Source: DAIDKA01 sp035487155 (GTDB taxonomy: Bacteria > Pseudomonadota > Gammaproteobacteria > Steroidobacterales > Steroidobacteraceae). From it: a stretch of DNA of 64,000 nt. The position numbers and the translations under genes are program-made. The notes under the pieces were generated by a model. The model saw nothing but the letters and a program-made list of their open reading frames with translations. It did not search any database and was not told where the DNA came from. Location: the NCBI GenBank assembly GCA_035487155.1, contig DATHMK010000033.1, positions 19,468 through 83,467 of the forward strand, read 5' to 3'. Shown here in pieces: positions 33,233 to 42,828 of this stretch (positions are counted from its first letter, which is position 1; every line of letters begins with the position of its first letter).

Positions 33233-36200
33233 GTGCTTGAGAAGGTTCTCATTGCCAATCGTGGTGCCATTGCCTGCCGCATATTGCGTACGCTGCGGCG
33301 GCTGGGCGTCGCCTCGGTGGCGGTGTTCTCCGAAGCGGATGCCGGCTCGCTGCACGTCGCTCAGGCCGACGAGGCGATATGCATCGGGGCGCCTCAGGCG
33401 AGCGCCAGTTATCTCAACGGCGCGGCGTTGATCGCCGCGGCGCGCGAGTCCGGCGCCCAGGCCATTCATCCTGGATATGGCTTCTTGAGCGAAAACGCGG
33501 ATTTTGCCGCACAGTGCGAGACGGCCGGCCTGGTGTTCATTGGTCCGACGCCGCAGAACATACGCGCCTTTGGGCTCAAGCATCGCGCGCGCGCCATAGC
33601 GCGCGCTCAGTCCGTGCCGCTGGTGCCGGGGTCCGAGCTGCTGGAAGACCTGCCGGCTGCGTGTGCCGCGGCGCGGCGCATCGGCTTCCCCCTCATGCTC
33701 AAGGCGACCGGAGGTGGCGGTGGCATCGGCATGCGCGAGTGCGCGGACCTGCGGGCCCTGGAGGAGGCTTTCCCAGTCGTTTCCCGGCTCGCGGCCAGCA
33801 ATTTTCGCGACGCTGGCGTGTATCTGGAGCGCTTGCTGCCCGAGGCCCGCCATGTCGAGGTACAGATCTTTGGCGATGGCACGGGTCGTGTCGTGGCGCT
33901 GGGGGAGCGGGATTGCTCGTTACAGCGGCGTCACCAGAAGGTCATCGAAGAGGCGCCGGCGCCCCATCTCGCATCCGACCTGCGTTCCGCTCTTGCCGCG
34001 AATGCGGTCCGGCTCACAGCGGCGGTCGAATATCGATCCGCCGGGACTGTGGAGTTTCTGGTGGATCCGGCGCGCGAGGAGTTCTATTTCCTCGAGGTCA
34101 ATACCCGATTGCAGGTGGAACATGCGGTCACGGAGGAGATAACGGGTGTCGATCTTATCGAGTGGATGGTGCGCGGCGGCGGGGGAGACTACAGCTTTCT
34201 AGATGAGTGGAGGACGCCGCGCCGCCCGGCAGGTGGCGCACCCGGCTGCTCAATTCAGGCGCGCCTGTACGCCGAGGATCCCGCAGAGGAGAACCGCCCA
34301 AGTAGCGGTACCTTGACGCACGTGGAGTTGCCGACGGACGTGCGCGTGGAGACGTGGGTTACGACCGGCACGGAGGTGAGCACCCACTACGACCCGCTGC
34401 TGGCAAAGCTGATAGTAACCGGTGCCGATCGTCCGGCGGCGGTGGCGGCCCTGCAGCGAGCGCTTTCCAGGATGCGCCTGGCGGGCATTGAGACCAATCT
34501 CGAATGGCTGAAGCAGATCGCCCACAGCGAAATGTTCATCTCCGGGAGAGTGTCCACCCGGGCACTTGCAGGCGTGCCTTACGTGTCGCACGCCGTGCGC
34601 GTGCTCAGTGGCGGTTTGGCGACGAGCATTCAGGACTACCCTGGACGACAGGGATACTGGCACGTGGGCGTGCCACCATCCGGACCCATGGACGCTCTTG
34701 CGTTTCGCCTGGGGAATCGCCTTTTGGGCAACCCGGAAGGTGCCCCGGGACTTGAGGTTACGGCGCTGGGCCCGACGCTTTACTTCGGCTGCGCCACCTC
34801 CGTGTGCCTGGCCGGCGCGGACACCAGCGCGCACCTGGATGGGATCTTGCTGGAACCTTACTCAGTGACGGCAGTAGGGGCCGGCCAGACTCTGAAGCTT
34901 GGACGCGTCAGCGGACCCGGCCTGCGCGCCTATGTACTCTTCCGTGGGGGTCTGGAGGTTGCACCGTACCTGGGCAGCTGCTCGACTTTCACATTGGGAG
35001 GCTTCGGGGGACATGCGGGACGCAACCTCGTGGCAGGGGACGTCCTGCGTCTCGGTTCTGCCGATCCGCCAGTCGTGGCTGGGCCGCACCCCGCGAAGTC
35101 CGAACGCCTGCGAGCCCCGGCACTCACGCACGACTGGCATGTGCGGGTGCTGTACGGTCCGCACGCGGCACCGGACTTCTTTACGCAGGCGGATATCGAG
35201 ACCATCCTGGGCGCGCAGTGGAAGGTCCACTACAACTCCAGCCGCACTGGGGTGCGCCTGATTGGTCCGAAGCCGCAGTGGGCACGTCGTGACGGCGGGG
35301 AGGCCGGCCTGCATCCTTCGAATATTCACGATAACGCGTACGCGGTGGGCGCACTCGATTTCACGGGTGACATGCCGATCATTCTGGGACCCGACGGGCC
35401 CTCCCTCGGCGGCTTCGTCTGTCCGTTCGTCGTGATCAGTGCAGACCTGTGGAAACTCGGTCAGCTCGCTCCAGGAGATCATGTGCAGCTGGAGTGCGTC
35501 GACGAATCGACCGCACGTTCGGCCGAGCAGGCCCTGAACGAGTCGCTGGCGCGCGGCTCGGTCTGTGATCTCGACAGTGCGGAGCAGCAGCCGCCCAAGG
35601 GCTCTGACGGGCGTTCGCGGAGCGCCGCCGTCCTCGTGACTCTTGACGAAAATGAGTCGCGGCCGAGGACGCTCTACCGCCGTCAAGGCGATCGGCATGT
35701 ACTCATTGAATACGGGCCGATCGTACTGGATCTGACATTGCGGCTGCGGGTGCACGCCCTGATGCTGGAGTTGGAGCGTATCAAGCTCAAGGGCATCCGC
35801 GACGTGACGCCGGGCATCCGCTCGCTGCAGATTCATTACGATCCGGACGTTCTGTCACTGGATATGCTGCTGCGTATTCTGGTGGACTGTGAGGAGCGCC
35901 TGGGAAGTCTGCAGGACTTCGAGATCCCGTCCCGAGTCGTGTGGTTGCCGCTTTCCTTTGCGGACCCGGCGGTCGCACAGACCGTGGAACGCTACATGAG
36001 CTCGGTGCGTGCGGATGCGCCCTGGTGTCCTGACAATATCGAGTTCATCAAACGCATCAACGGCCTGTCCTCGATAGAGGACGTGCAACGGATTGTGTTC
36101 GCGGCGCGTTACATGGTGTTGGGTCTGGGGGATGTCTATCTCGGCGCCCCGGTGGCCGTGCCACTTGACCCGCGCCATCGTCTCGTGACAACCAAGTACA

Positions 36201-36907
36201 ACCCCGCACGCACCTGGACGCCCCCAAATGTCGTAGGCATAGGCGGGGCGTACCTGTGCATCTATGGCATGGAGGGCCCGGGTGGCTATCAGCTCTTCGG
36301 GCGCACCGTGCAGGTCTGGAACTCATACCGGCGCAGCGGTGAATTTCAAGAGCTGCCCTGGTTGCTGCGCTTCTTCGATCAGATCCGCTTCTTTCCAGTG
36401 ACTCACGCCGAACTGAACGAATGGCGCCGCGATTTTCCCGTGGGCCGGCGTGCCCTGCGGATCGAGTCCGAGACCTTTCGGTTGGCGGACTACCAGCGCT
36501 TCTTGCACCAGGAGCGGGCCGGCATTGAAGCGTTCCAGCAAACTCGCCAAGCCGCCTTCGATGCAGAAAGAGAGGCGTGGGTTCGGCGCAACGAGTTGTC
36601 GCCCGAGGCGCCGTCGACTGAAGACACCATTGCACCGCAAGCCCCGAGCGTGCCGCTGGGCTCCGAGCTCATCGAAGCGCCGTTGGGCGGGAATGTCTGG
36701 CGAGTTCAGGTGCGTCCCGGCGACCGCATTGAGAAGGGCTCAGTCATCGCCGCGATCGAAGCGATGAAGACCGAGTGCACAGTTCCGAGTCCCGTCGCCG
36801 GTATTGTACGGGCGGTCTATATCCGGGAGCGGCAGGCAATTGCCCCCGGCATGGCACTCATCGCACTTGAACCCGACGCGACCGGCACTTCAACGGGGCA
36901 TGGTTGA
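33233..36907 (+). CDS. Biotin-dependent guanidine (urea) carboxylase
   Basis: The 1224-residue protein has the full urea-carboxylase layout: biotin carboxylase N-domain (1-110, KVLIANRGAIACRI), ATP-grasp (115-320, KATGGGGGIGMR and EVNTRLQVEHAVTEE), biotin carboxylase C-domain (about 330-445), the two KipI/KipA-like carboxyltransferase parts (about 455-770 and 830-1040, NPARTWTPPNVVGIGGAYL) and a C-terminal biotinyl domain with EAMKTE, biotin at Lys1179. It would carboxylate guanidine with bicarbonate and ATP. The start is GTG at 33233. The riboswitch, CgdAB and lack of urease argue for guanidine over urea; I did not identify the residue that separates the two specificities. Confidence 0.93.
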   Translation: MLEKVLIANRGAIACRILRTLRRLGVASVAVFSEADAGSLHVAQADEAICIGAPQASASYLNGAALIAAARESGAQAIHPGYGFLSENADFAAQCETAGLVFIGPTPQNIRAFGLKHRARAIARAQSVPLVPGSELLEDLPAACAAARRIGFPLMLKATGGGGGIGMRECADLRALEEAFPVVSRLAASNFRDAGVYLERLLPEARHVEVQIFGDGTGRVVALGERDCSLQRRHQKVIEEAPAPHLASDLRSALAANAVRLTAAVEYRSAGTVEFLVDPAREEFYFLEVNTRLQVEHAVTEEITGVDLIEWMVRGGGGDYSFLDEWRTPRRPAGGAPGCSIQARLYAEDPAEENRPSSGTLTHVELPTDVRVETWVTTGTEVSTHYDPLLAKLIVTGADRPAAVAALQRALSRMRLAGIETNLEWLKQIAHSEMFISGRVSTRALAGVPYVSHAVRVLSGGLATSIQDYPGRQGYWHVGVPPSGPMDALAFRLGNRLLGNPEGAPGLEVTALGPTLYFGCATSVCLAGADTSAHLDGILLEPYSVTAVGAGQTLKLGRVSGPGLRAYVLFRGGLEVAPYLGSCSTFTLGGFGGHAGRNLVAGDVLRLGSADPPVVAGPHPAKSERLRAPALTHDWHVRVLYGPHAAPDFFTQADIETILGAQWKVHYNSSRTGVRLIGPKPQWARRDGGEAGLHPSNIHDNAYAVGALDFTGDMPIILGPDGPSLGGFVCPFVVISADLWKLGQLAPGDHVQLECVDESTARSAEQALNESLARGSVCDLDSAEQQPPKGSDGRSRSAAVLVTLDENESRPRTLYRRQGDRHVLIEYGPIVLDLTLRLRVHALMLELERIKLKGIRDVTPGIRSLQIHYDPDVLSLDMLLRILVDCEERLGSLQDFEIPSRVVWLPLSFADPAVAQTVERYMSSVRADAPWCPDNIEFIKRINGLSSIEDVQRIVFAARYMVLGLGDVYLGAPVAVPLDPRHRLVTTKYNPARTWTPPNVVGIGGAYLCIYGMEGPGGYQLFGRTVQVWNSYRRSGEFQELPWLLRFFDQIRFFPVTHAELNEWRRDFPVGRRALRIESETFRLADYQRFLHQERAGIEAFQQTRQAAFDAEREAWVRRNELSPEAPSTEDTIAPQAPSVPLGSELIEAPLGGNVWRVQVRPGDRIEKGSVIAAIEAMKTECTVPSPVAGIVRAVYIRERQAIAPGMALIALEPDATGTSTGHG

Positions 36908-36908
36908 C

Positions 36909-38720
36909 ATGGACGCAAAGCATCTGGAATGGACGGTCAGTGCGATCGCCCGGGACGTCAACGCCGGCGCCCGCAGCGCCACCGCCGTGGTGAGCGAGGC
37001 CCTCGCGCGCGCGCGCGCTTACGATGAGATTCAGCCTCAGGTATGGATCAGTCGCGCAGCCGATTCGGAGCTGCTCGGGCAGGCGGCCCGTATTGATGAG
37101 CGGGTTGCCGCCGGTGAGCGGCTCACACTCGCCGGGGTGCCGGTTGCGGTCAAGGACAACATTGATGTTGCAGGCTTCGCGACCACGGCAGCCTGCCCCC
37201 AGTTCGCCTATCGGCCGGCGCGCTCTGCGATGGTCATCGAACATCTGATCAGGGCCGGGGCGATCGTGATTGGCAAGACCAATCTGGATCAGTTCGCCAC
37301 CGGCCTGGTCGGAACCCGCAGCCCTTACGGCGCGGTCGGCTGTGCATTCAATCGAGAATATGTGAGTGGCGGGTCGAGTTCTGGGTCCGCCGTGGCGGTC
37401 GCCGCGGGAGTCGTGCCGCTGGCTCTAGGTTCGGATACCGCCGGCTCCGGACGCGTTCCCGCGGCCTTCAACCATCTATTTGGCTTCAAGCCCACGCGGG
37501 GCCGCTGGAGCACGCGTGGACTGCTGCCAGCCTGCCGCAGCCTCGACTGCATTTCCACTTTCACGGTGAGCGCGGCGGATGCCGCGCTCGTCGACGCCGT
37601 CCTGGCGCAATTTGATGTCGAAGATCCCTTTTCGAGGCGTGCAGCGGCGCCACTGGCTGCAATCGGGACCGGCTTCCGGTTCGGGGTACCACAGCCGGCG
37701 CAGCTGGCGGAACTCGCACCCGAGGATGCCGGGTGTTATGCCGCCGCCTGCGCTCGGCTGCAAGCCGTCGGCGGCACTCCAGTCATTGTCGATGTGTCGC
37801 CACTCATCGAGGCTGCAGGCCTGCTGTACGGCGGGCCATGGGTCGCCGAGCGCACGGCTGTGGTGGAGGAACTGCTCGATAAACAGCCCGGAGCCATCCA
37901 TCCGGTGGTGCGTGCCATCGTGCAGGCGGCCAAAGGACTTTCCGCAGTCGACGCATTCCGCGGTTTGTACGCCCAGCAGCGTTGTGCGCGCACCGCGGAG
38001 GGCCTGTGGGAGCGAATCGACGTGCTGTTGCTGCCAACTACGCCGACGACCTATCGGGTCAGCGAGGTACTGGCCGAGCCGGTGGGCCTCAATGCACATC
38101 TGGGTCGGTATACCAACTTCGTGAATCTGCTCGATATGAGTGCGATGGCCTTACCCGCCGGTTTCCGCAGTAACGCCACCGGGGCGGGTGTGAGTCTGAT
38201 CGGCCCCGCGTGGGCTGACGCCGGCCTGCTCGCGCTCGCCGCTCGCTATTCCCAGGATCTCAAGTTCAAGGTGCCGCCGCTGGATACGAAGGCGCGGCCG
38301 GCGCAAGTCCGGCTGGCGGTCGTGGGTGCCCATCTGTCCGGCATGCCCCTGCATTGGCAATTGAGTTCCCGTTCCGCGCGCTTCGTGGAACGTACCCACA
38401 CCGCGCCGCTCTACAGGCTCTATGCGATGACGGCTCAGATCCCGTCAAAGCCGGCGCTGGTGCATGTGGGGCCTGACGGGGCGGCAATCGAAACTGAGAT
38501 TTATGAGCTCGATGCCGCTCACTTCGGGAGCTTCGTGAATGAAGTACCCGCACCGCTGGCCATAGGCACGGTGGCGCTGGCCGATGGCTCGAGCGTCAAG
38601 GGCTTTGTCGCCGAGCCGCGGGCTATCATCGGTGCAACCGACATTACGGCCGACGGCGGCTGGCGCAGCTATCTCACCCGACTGGCAACAACCGCGCGAG
38701 CAACCGGAGCTTCGCAATGA
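36909..38720 (+). CDS. atzF: Allophanate hydrolase
   Basis: The 603-residue protein has an amidase-signature domain (about 1-440) with the Lys-Ser-Ser triad region: VAVKDNIDV (Lys82), YVSGGSSSGSA (151-161) and GSDTAGSGR with the nucleophile Ser180. A C-terminal domain (about 455-603) typical of AtzF/DUR1,2-type allophanate hydrolases follows. It hydrolyses allophanate to ammonia and bicarbonate, the last step after CgdAB. I prefer the ATG at 36909, with GGGG at workable distance; an ATG at 36900 overlaps the carboxylase stop. Its own stop overlaps the start of the ABC binding protein by ATGA. Confidence 0.94.
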   Translation: MDAKHLEWTVSAIARDVNAGARSATAVVSEALARARAYDEIQPQVWISRAADSELLGQAARIDERVAAGERLTLAGVPVAVKDNIDVAGFATTAACPQFAYRPARSAMVIEHLIRAGAIVIGKTNLDQFATGLVGTRSPYGAVGCAFNREYVSGGSSSGSAVAVAAGVVPLALGSDTAGSGRVPAAFNHLFGFKPTRGRWSTRGLLPACRSLDCISTFTVSAADAALVDAVLAQFDVEDPFSRRAAAPLAAIGTGFRFGVPQPAQLAELAPEDAGCYAAACARLQAVGGTPVIVDVSPLIEAAGLLYGGPWVAERTAVVEELLDKQPGAIHPVVRAIVQAAKGLSAVDAFRGLYAQQRCARTAEGLWERIDVLLLPTTPTTYRVSEVLAEPVGLNAHLGRYTNFVNLLDMSAMALPAGFRSNATGAGVSLIGPAWADAGLLALAARYSQDLKFKVPPLDTKARPAQVRLAVVGAHLSGMPLHWQLSSRSARFVERTHTAPLYRLYAMTAQIPSKPALVHVGPDGAAIETEIYELDAAHFGSFVNEVPAPLAIGTVALADGSSVKGFVAEPRAIIGATDITADGGWRSYLTRLATTARATGASQ

Positions 38721-39724
38721 GTCGCATGAATCGAATTGTCCCTGTGATCGGCGCGCTGCTCATGGCGTGGGCCGCGGTAAGTCCTGTCCAGGCGCAAGTC
38801 AAGGTCGGCGTGTCTGACTGGACCGGTTGGGTCGCCTGGTATGTGGCACAGGATCAGGGTTTCTTCCGCAAATACGGCGCGGACGTAAAGCTCATCTGGT
38901 TCGCCAACTACAGTGACTCCATCTCAGCACTCTCCAGCGGGCAATTGGATGCCAATAGCCAAACCTGGTCCGACACTCTGGGTCCGATAGCCAAGGGGCT
39001 GCCGCTGAAGGCGGTACTCGTCAACGACAATTCCGCCGGCAATGATGCGCTCATGGTAGGCCCCAAAATCAAGAGCTTCGGGGACTTACGCCACCATACG
39101 GTGGCGCTTGAGCAATACAGTGTCTCGCACTTCGTGCTGTATACGGCACTCGCCCGCAATGGGTTGCAGCCCAATGACGTAACGGTCGTGAATCTGTCGG
39201 CCGGAGATGCCGCCGCGGCCTTCATGAGCGGGCGGGTGGACGCGGCAGTCGTATGGAATCCCTGGATCAGTCAGATTCAGAAGAGCGGCAAAGGCACGGC
39301 GTTATTCACTTCCGCGCAGATGCCCGGGCTGATTCCGGATCTCCTGGTTGCGCAGGAACGCTCGATCCAGAGCAAGCGCAAGGACTTCATAGCCATGATT
39401 CGGGCCTGGTTTGACACCGAGGCATTCATCCGAGCGCAACCCGAACGGGCCGTCGCCATCATGTCAAAGGTTGTCGGAATGCCGCCTGACCAATACCGTG
39501 TCTTCCTACCCGGTACGCGCTTCTTCGATGCGGCGGCAAACCTCGAGGCATTCGATCCCAAAAACCCACGCAGCCTCGTGAGCGTCGCGCCGAACATCGC
39601 TGCCTTTCTTTTGTCGAACAAGTTGATCGACGGCCGCCCCGATGCCGCCAAGGGCGTGGATCGCTCGCTCATCGATGCAGCAATCGCTGCAGGAGCGGGG
39701 CCAGCGCCCGCCGTGAAGCCATGA
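38717..39724 (+). CDS. ABC transporter substrate-binding protein, nitrate/sulfonate/taurine type
   Basis: The 335-residue protein has a signal peptide (about 1-26, ending VQAQ) and an NMT1/SsuA-like periplasmic binding fold (VGVSDWTGWVAWYVAQDQGFFRKYG, VNDNSAGNDALMVG, FMSGRVDAAVVWNPW). Binding proteins of this type next to urea/guanidine carboxylase genes are common and usually followed by a permease and ATPase, as here. All three genes overlap or nearly touch, so they form one importer. Free guanidine or the parent guanidino compound is the likely ligand; this is inference from context. Confidence 0.9.
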   Translation: MSRMNRIVPVIGALLMAWAAVSPVQAQVKVGVSDWTGWVAWYVAQDQGFFRKYGADVKLIWFANYSDSISALSSGQLDANSQTWSDTLGPIAKGLPLKAVLVNDNSAGNDALMVGPKIKSFGDLRHHTVALEQYSVSHFVLYTALARNGLQPNDVTVVNLSAGDAAAAFMSGRVDAAVVWNPWISQIQKSGKGTALFTSAQMPGLIPDLLVAQERSIQSKRKDFIAMIRAWFDTEAFIRAQPERAVAIMSKVVGMPPDQYRVFLPGTRFFDAAANLEAFDPKNPRSLVSVAPNIAAFLLSNKLIDGRPDAAKGVDRSLIDAAIAAGAGPAPAVKP

Positions 39725-40518
39725 GCCAAAGCTCGGTATGGAAGATTCGCGGCTGGATGAGCCAGAGGAACTACTGGATCCTCGCGGCGGTGGGACTGGC
39801 GGTCCCGCTGGCCGGTTGGACGGTGCTGACCCTGCTCGGATCGGTAAGTCGCGTGTTCCTTCCGGGCCCGATCGATGTCCTGCAGCGGGTCGGGACCTGG
39901 TTTAGCGACGACCGTCTGCTCGACGACATCGCCATCAGCAGCTTCCGAGTTACCGCCGGCTGGGCGCTCTCGGCGCTGGTCGCCATGCCGCTTGGTTTGT
40001 TGATCGGAAACTTCCGTGTGATGCAGGCCTTGTTTGAGCCCCTGACTGATTTTGTACGCTACATGCCGGCGGTCGCCTTCATTCCCCTGGTCATGCTTTG
40101 GGTTGGGATCGATGAGGCCGCCAAGGTCGCCATCATCTTCATCGGCACTTTCTTTCAGATGGTGCTGATGGTGGCCGAGGACGTCCGCCGTGTGCCGATG
40201 GCTCAGATCGAAGCCGCTCAGACCATGGGCGCGACGCGCTGTGAAGTGATAGAAAAGGTCATCGTTCCCTCCGCCAAGCCGGCCCTTCTGGACACCTTGC
40301 GCATCACCATGGGATGGGCCTGGACTTACCTGGTGGTTGCTGAATTGGTCGCCGCGAATTCCGGTTTGGGATATGCCATCATAAAGGCGCAGCGTTTCCT
40401 GCAAACCGACAAGATTTTCGCCGGCATCATACTTATCGGGACGATCGGGCTGGCAATGGATCAGACATTCCGCTTCATCCATAGACGGGCCTTTCCGTAC
40501 CTGCATGTCCGGAGTTGA
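39721..40518 (+). CDS. ABC transporter permease
   Basis: The 265-residue inner-membrane protein has about six hydrophobic helices and the permease signature EAAQTMGATRCEVIEKVIVPSAKP-like loop (about residues 160-183) that contacts the ATPase. It is of the SsuC/TauC type. The ATG overlaps the stop of the binding protein, and the ATPase starts two bases after its own stop. Together the three genes make a complete importer inside the guanidine operon. Confidence 0.92.
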   Translation: MSQSSVWKIRGWMSQRNYWILAAVGLAVPLAGWTVLTLLGSVSRVFLPGPIDVLQRVGTWFSDDRLLDDIAISSFRVTAGWALSALVAMPLGLLIGNFRVMQALFEPLTDFVRYMPAVAFIPLVMLWVGIDEAAKVAIIFIGTFFQMVLMVAEDVRRVPMAQIEAAQTMGATRCEVIEKVIVPSAKPALLDTLRITMGWAWTYLVVAELVAANSGLGYAIIKAQRFLQTDKIFAGIILIGTIGLAMDQTFRFIHRRAFPYLHVRS

Positions 40519-40519
40519 T

Positions 40520-41341
40520 ATGAGCGCCATCAGTTGTCGGTCCGTGTGCAAGGTGTTCGGTGAAGGCCAGAAGCGAGTGACGGCGCTTGACAACGTGAGC
40601 CTGGATATCGCCGACGGTGAGTTTGTTACCTTCGTTGGCGCATCAGGTTGCGGCAAGTCCACGTTGCTTCGGATACTTGCGGGGCTTGAAACGCAATCGG
40701 CCGGTACTATCAGGGCAGGCGCAGCGCTGGTGGTCGGACCTGGCGCCGACCGGGCGATGGTATTTCAGGACTACAGCCTGTATCCGTGGCTTACCGTCAT
40801 CGGCAACATCAAGTTTCCGCGGCAGTTGGCGGCGCACACCCGGGATCGGACCAGTGCCGACGTCGAAAGTGCCTCAGGCCGGGCCGACGCGCTGCTGCGT
40901 CTGATGGGTTTGAGTCACGTCGCCCACGCCTACCCTTCGCAGCTCTCCGGCGGGATGCAGCAACGCGTGGCGATAGCGCGGGCCTTGATGACGCGTCCCC
41001 GACTTCTGCTCATGGATGAGCCCTTCGGAGCTCTGGATGCGCAGACACGCGAGGTCATGCACGATCTCATACTGCACGTTTCGGCACTCGAGGCCTGCAC
41101 AGTCCTGTTCGTGACGCATGACGTGGAGGAAGCCATCTATCTGGGCCGTCGCGTGATTCTCATGGCGCCGCGTCCGGGTCGCGTCGACTCGATCTATGAC
41201 GTGCCGCTTCCAGCTGAGCGTGTGCTGACCATGAAATATACGCCCGAGTTCCTCGCCCTGCGGTTTCAGATCCTTGAGCGCATACGCGAGACATCCGGAC
41301 TGCGCACTGATCTGGGCCTGCTGCAGCGGCTGTCGCAATAA
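40520..41341 (+). CDS. ABC transporter ATP-binding protein
   Basis: The 273-residue protein has all nucleotide-binding motifs: Walker A GASGCGKST (40-48), a Q-loop in MVFQDYSLYPWL, the signature LSGGMQQR, Walker B LLLMDEPFGALD and the switch His in FVTHDVEEA. It belongs to the nitrate/sulfonate group (SsuB/TauB-like). I choose the ATG at 40520, which has CGGAG seven bases upstream; an ATG at 40505 would overlap the permease end. It energises the adjacent permease. Confidence 0.93.
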   Translation: MSAISCRSVCKVFGEGQKRVTALDNVSLDIADGEFVTFVGASGCGKSTLLRILAGLETQSAGTIRAGAALVVGPGADRAMVFQDYSLYPWLTVIGNIKFPRQLAAHTRDRTSADVESASGRADALLRLMGLSHVAHAYPSQLSGGMQQRVAIARALMTRPRLLLMDEPFGALDAQTREVMHDLILHVSALEACTVLFVTHDVEEAIYLGRRVILMAPRPGRVDSIYDVPLPAERVLTMKYTPEFLALRFQILERIRETSGLRTDLGLLQRLSQ

Positions 41342-41358
41342 GCGGTGACAACGCAGAT

Positions 41359-42819
41359 ATGACTGGAGTTCCGATAACCGCGACCGAGGCTTTGCGACAA
41401 GCCGAGGCCGCATTGCGCCGCGCGCCGGAGGATCCGCGTCTGCTGCTGCAGAGAGCACACTGTCTTTTGGCTCTGGGCCACACCAGCCTGGCCTGCGCGA
41501 GCGCCGCAGCGGCGCAACTTCGTGCAGCCAAGGATGCGGCGGTGCTCGATGCGATTGGCAATCTGTTCAGCCGGGCGAGTGATCAGGCGCGCGCGCTTGC
41601 GGCGTTCGATCAGGCGGTGGCATTGGCACCCAATGAGCCGCATTTCGCATTCAACCGCGCAACCGTGCGCCGTTTTCTCGGTGACATCGATGGGGCCGAA
41701 GAGGATTACGATCGGGTGATCCGACAGAAGCCGCAAGACTACGAGGCGTACCTGAATCGCTCGGAGCTGCGCGTGCAAAGCGCGGATCGCAACCATACGG
41801 TGGAACTGGAAGCGCGACTCCCCGCTGCCAGCGCCTGGCGGGGTCAGGCGGCGCTGCGCTACGCACTGGCCAAGGAATACGAGGATCTCGGGCAATACGC
41901 GCGCTCCTTCGAGCATCTGGCGTGCGGGGCACGAGTGCGGCGTGAGCACCTGCGCTATGACGTTGGCACGGACGTGGCAACGGTCGACTGGATCATTGAG
42001 GCGCACCCCGGGCTGCCGCTGGCGCAAGTACAGGCCACCCCTGCGCACGCGGCCCGCGCTGATGATGCGCCGATATTCATCGTGGGCCTGCCGCGCAGCG
42101 GCAGCACCCTGATCGAACGGATTCTGGGCAGTCATTCCACCATTCGAGCTGCTGGAGAACTGCCGCATTTCGCGCTTGCGGTGGTCGCTGCGGCCGTGGC
42201 CGTTCCGGGCAAGAACCGCGGCTCGATCTCGCGCCAGGAGCTGGTGAGGCAGTCAGCGGAAATCGACTTTGCCCAACTGGGTCGCGACTACCTGGCGCGA
42301 GTTCGCGCGGCAGGCATTACGGCGGCGCGCTTTACGGACAAGATGCCGCTCAACTATCTTTACTGCGGTCTTATCCATCGGGCCTTACCCCGCGCACGCA
42401 TCGTGCACGTACGGCGTCACCCCATGGCGGCCTGCTATGCCATGTTCAAGACTCTGTTCCAGGACGGCTATCCATTTTCCTATGATCTTGAGGAACTTGG
42501 GCGCTACTACGTCGCCTATGAGCGGCTGATGCATCATTGGCAGTCGCGGTGGCCAGGGTTCATGCATGAGTTGAGCTACGAGGCACTGATCGCCGACCAA
42601 CGCGGTGAAAGCCAGCGTCTGCTGGCGTTCTGCGGGCTTGGTTGGGAGGAGGCCTGTATGCAATTTCAAGCGAATGCCGCGCCAAGCACGACCGCAAGTG
42701 CGGTGCAGGTACGTCGGCCCCTGTATGACACGGCCGTTGCGCAATGGCGTAACTATGCGCGGCAACTGGAGCCTCTGCGGCGACAGCTGCTGGCGGCCAA
42801 CATCAATGTTGAGGAGTAA
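41359..42819 (+). CDS. TPR-repeat sulfotransferase-family protein
   Basis: The 486-residue protein begins with about four tetratricopeptide-like repeats (residues 5-145, for example ALAAFDQAVALAPNEPHFAFNRA) and continues with a sulfotransferase domain (about 235-475). The 5'-phosphosulfate loop is FIVGLPRSGSTLIERIL near residue 237 and FTDKMPLN and VHVRRHPM are the later co-substrate motifs. No signal peptide is visible. Such proteins occur near TonB receptors in several proteobacteria but their acceptors are largely unknown. Its place in a guanidine operon, 18 nt after the ABC ATPase, is unexpected, and no function in the pathway can be assigned. Confidence 0.85.
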   Translation: MTGVPITATEALRQAEAALRRAPEDPRLLLQRAHCLLALGHTSLACASAAAAQLRAAKDAAVLDAIGNLFSRASDQARALAAFDQAVALAPNEPHFAFNRATVRRFLGDIDGAEEDYDRVIRQKPQDYEAYLNRSELRVQSADRNHTVELEARLPAASAWRGQAALRYALAKEYEDLGQYARSFEHLACGARVRREHLRYDVGTDVATVDWIIEAHPGLPLAQVQATPAHAARADDAPIFIVGLPRSGSTLIERILGSHSTIRAAGELPHFALAVVAAAVAVPGKNRGSISRQELVRQSAEIDFAQLGRDYLARVRAAGITAARFTDKMPLNYLYCGLIHRALPRARIVHVRRHPMAACYAMFKTLFQDGYPFSYDLEELGRYYVAYERLMHHWQSRWPGFMHELSYEALIADQRGESQRLLAFCGLGWEEACMQFQANAAPSTTASAVQVRRPLYDTAVAQWRNYARQLEPLRRQLLAANINVEE

Positions 42820-42828
42820 CACTCACCT

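Noticed and set aside
33233..38720. A urea amidolyase operon for urea as the main substrate
   Set aside because: The upstream guanidine-I riboswitch and CgdAB make guanidine the better substrate; urea remains possible as a side substrate.
39277..40662. A 461-codon open frame on the minus strand opposite the ABC transporter genes
   Set aside because: It lies antisense to three overlapping, clearly recognisable transporter genes; its translation is His/Arg/Gln-rich with no known motif, the usual shadow in high-GC DNA.
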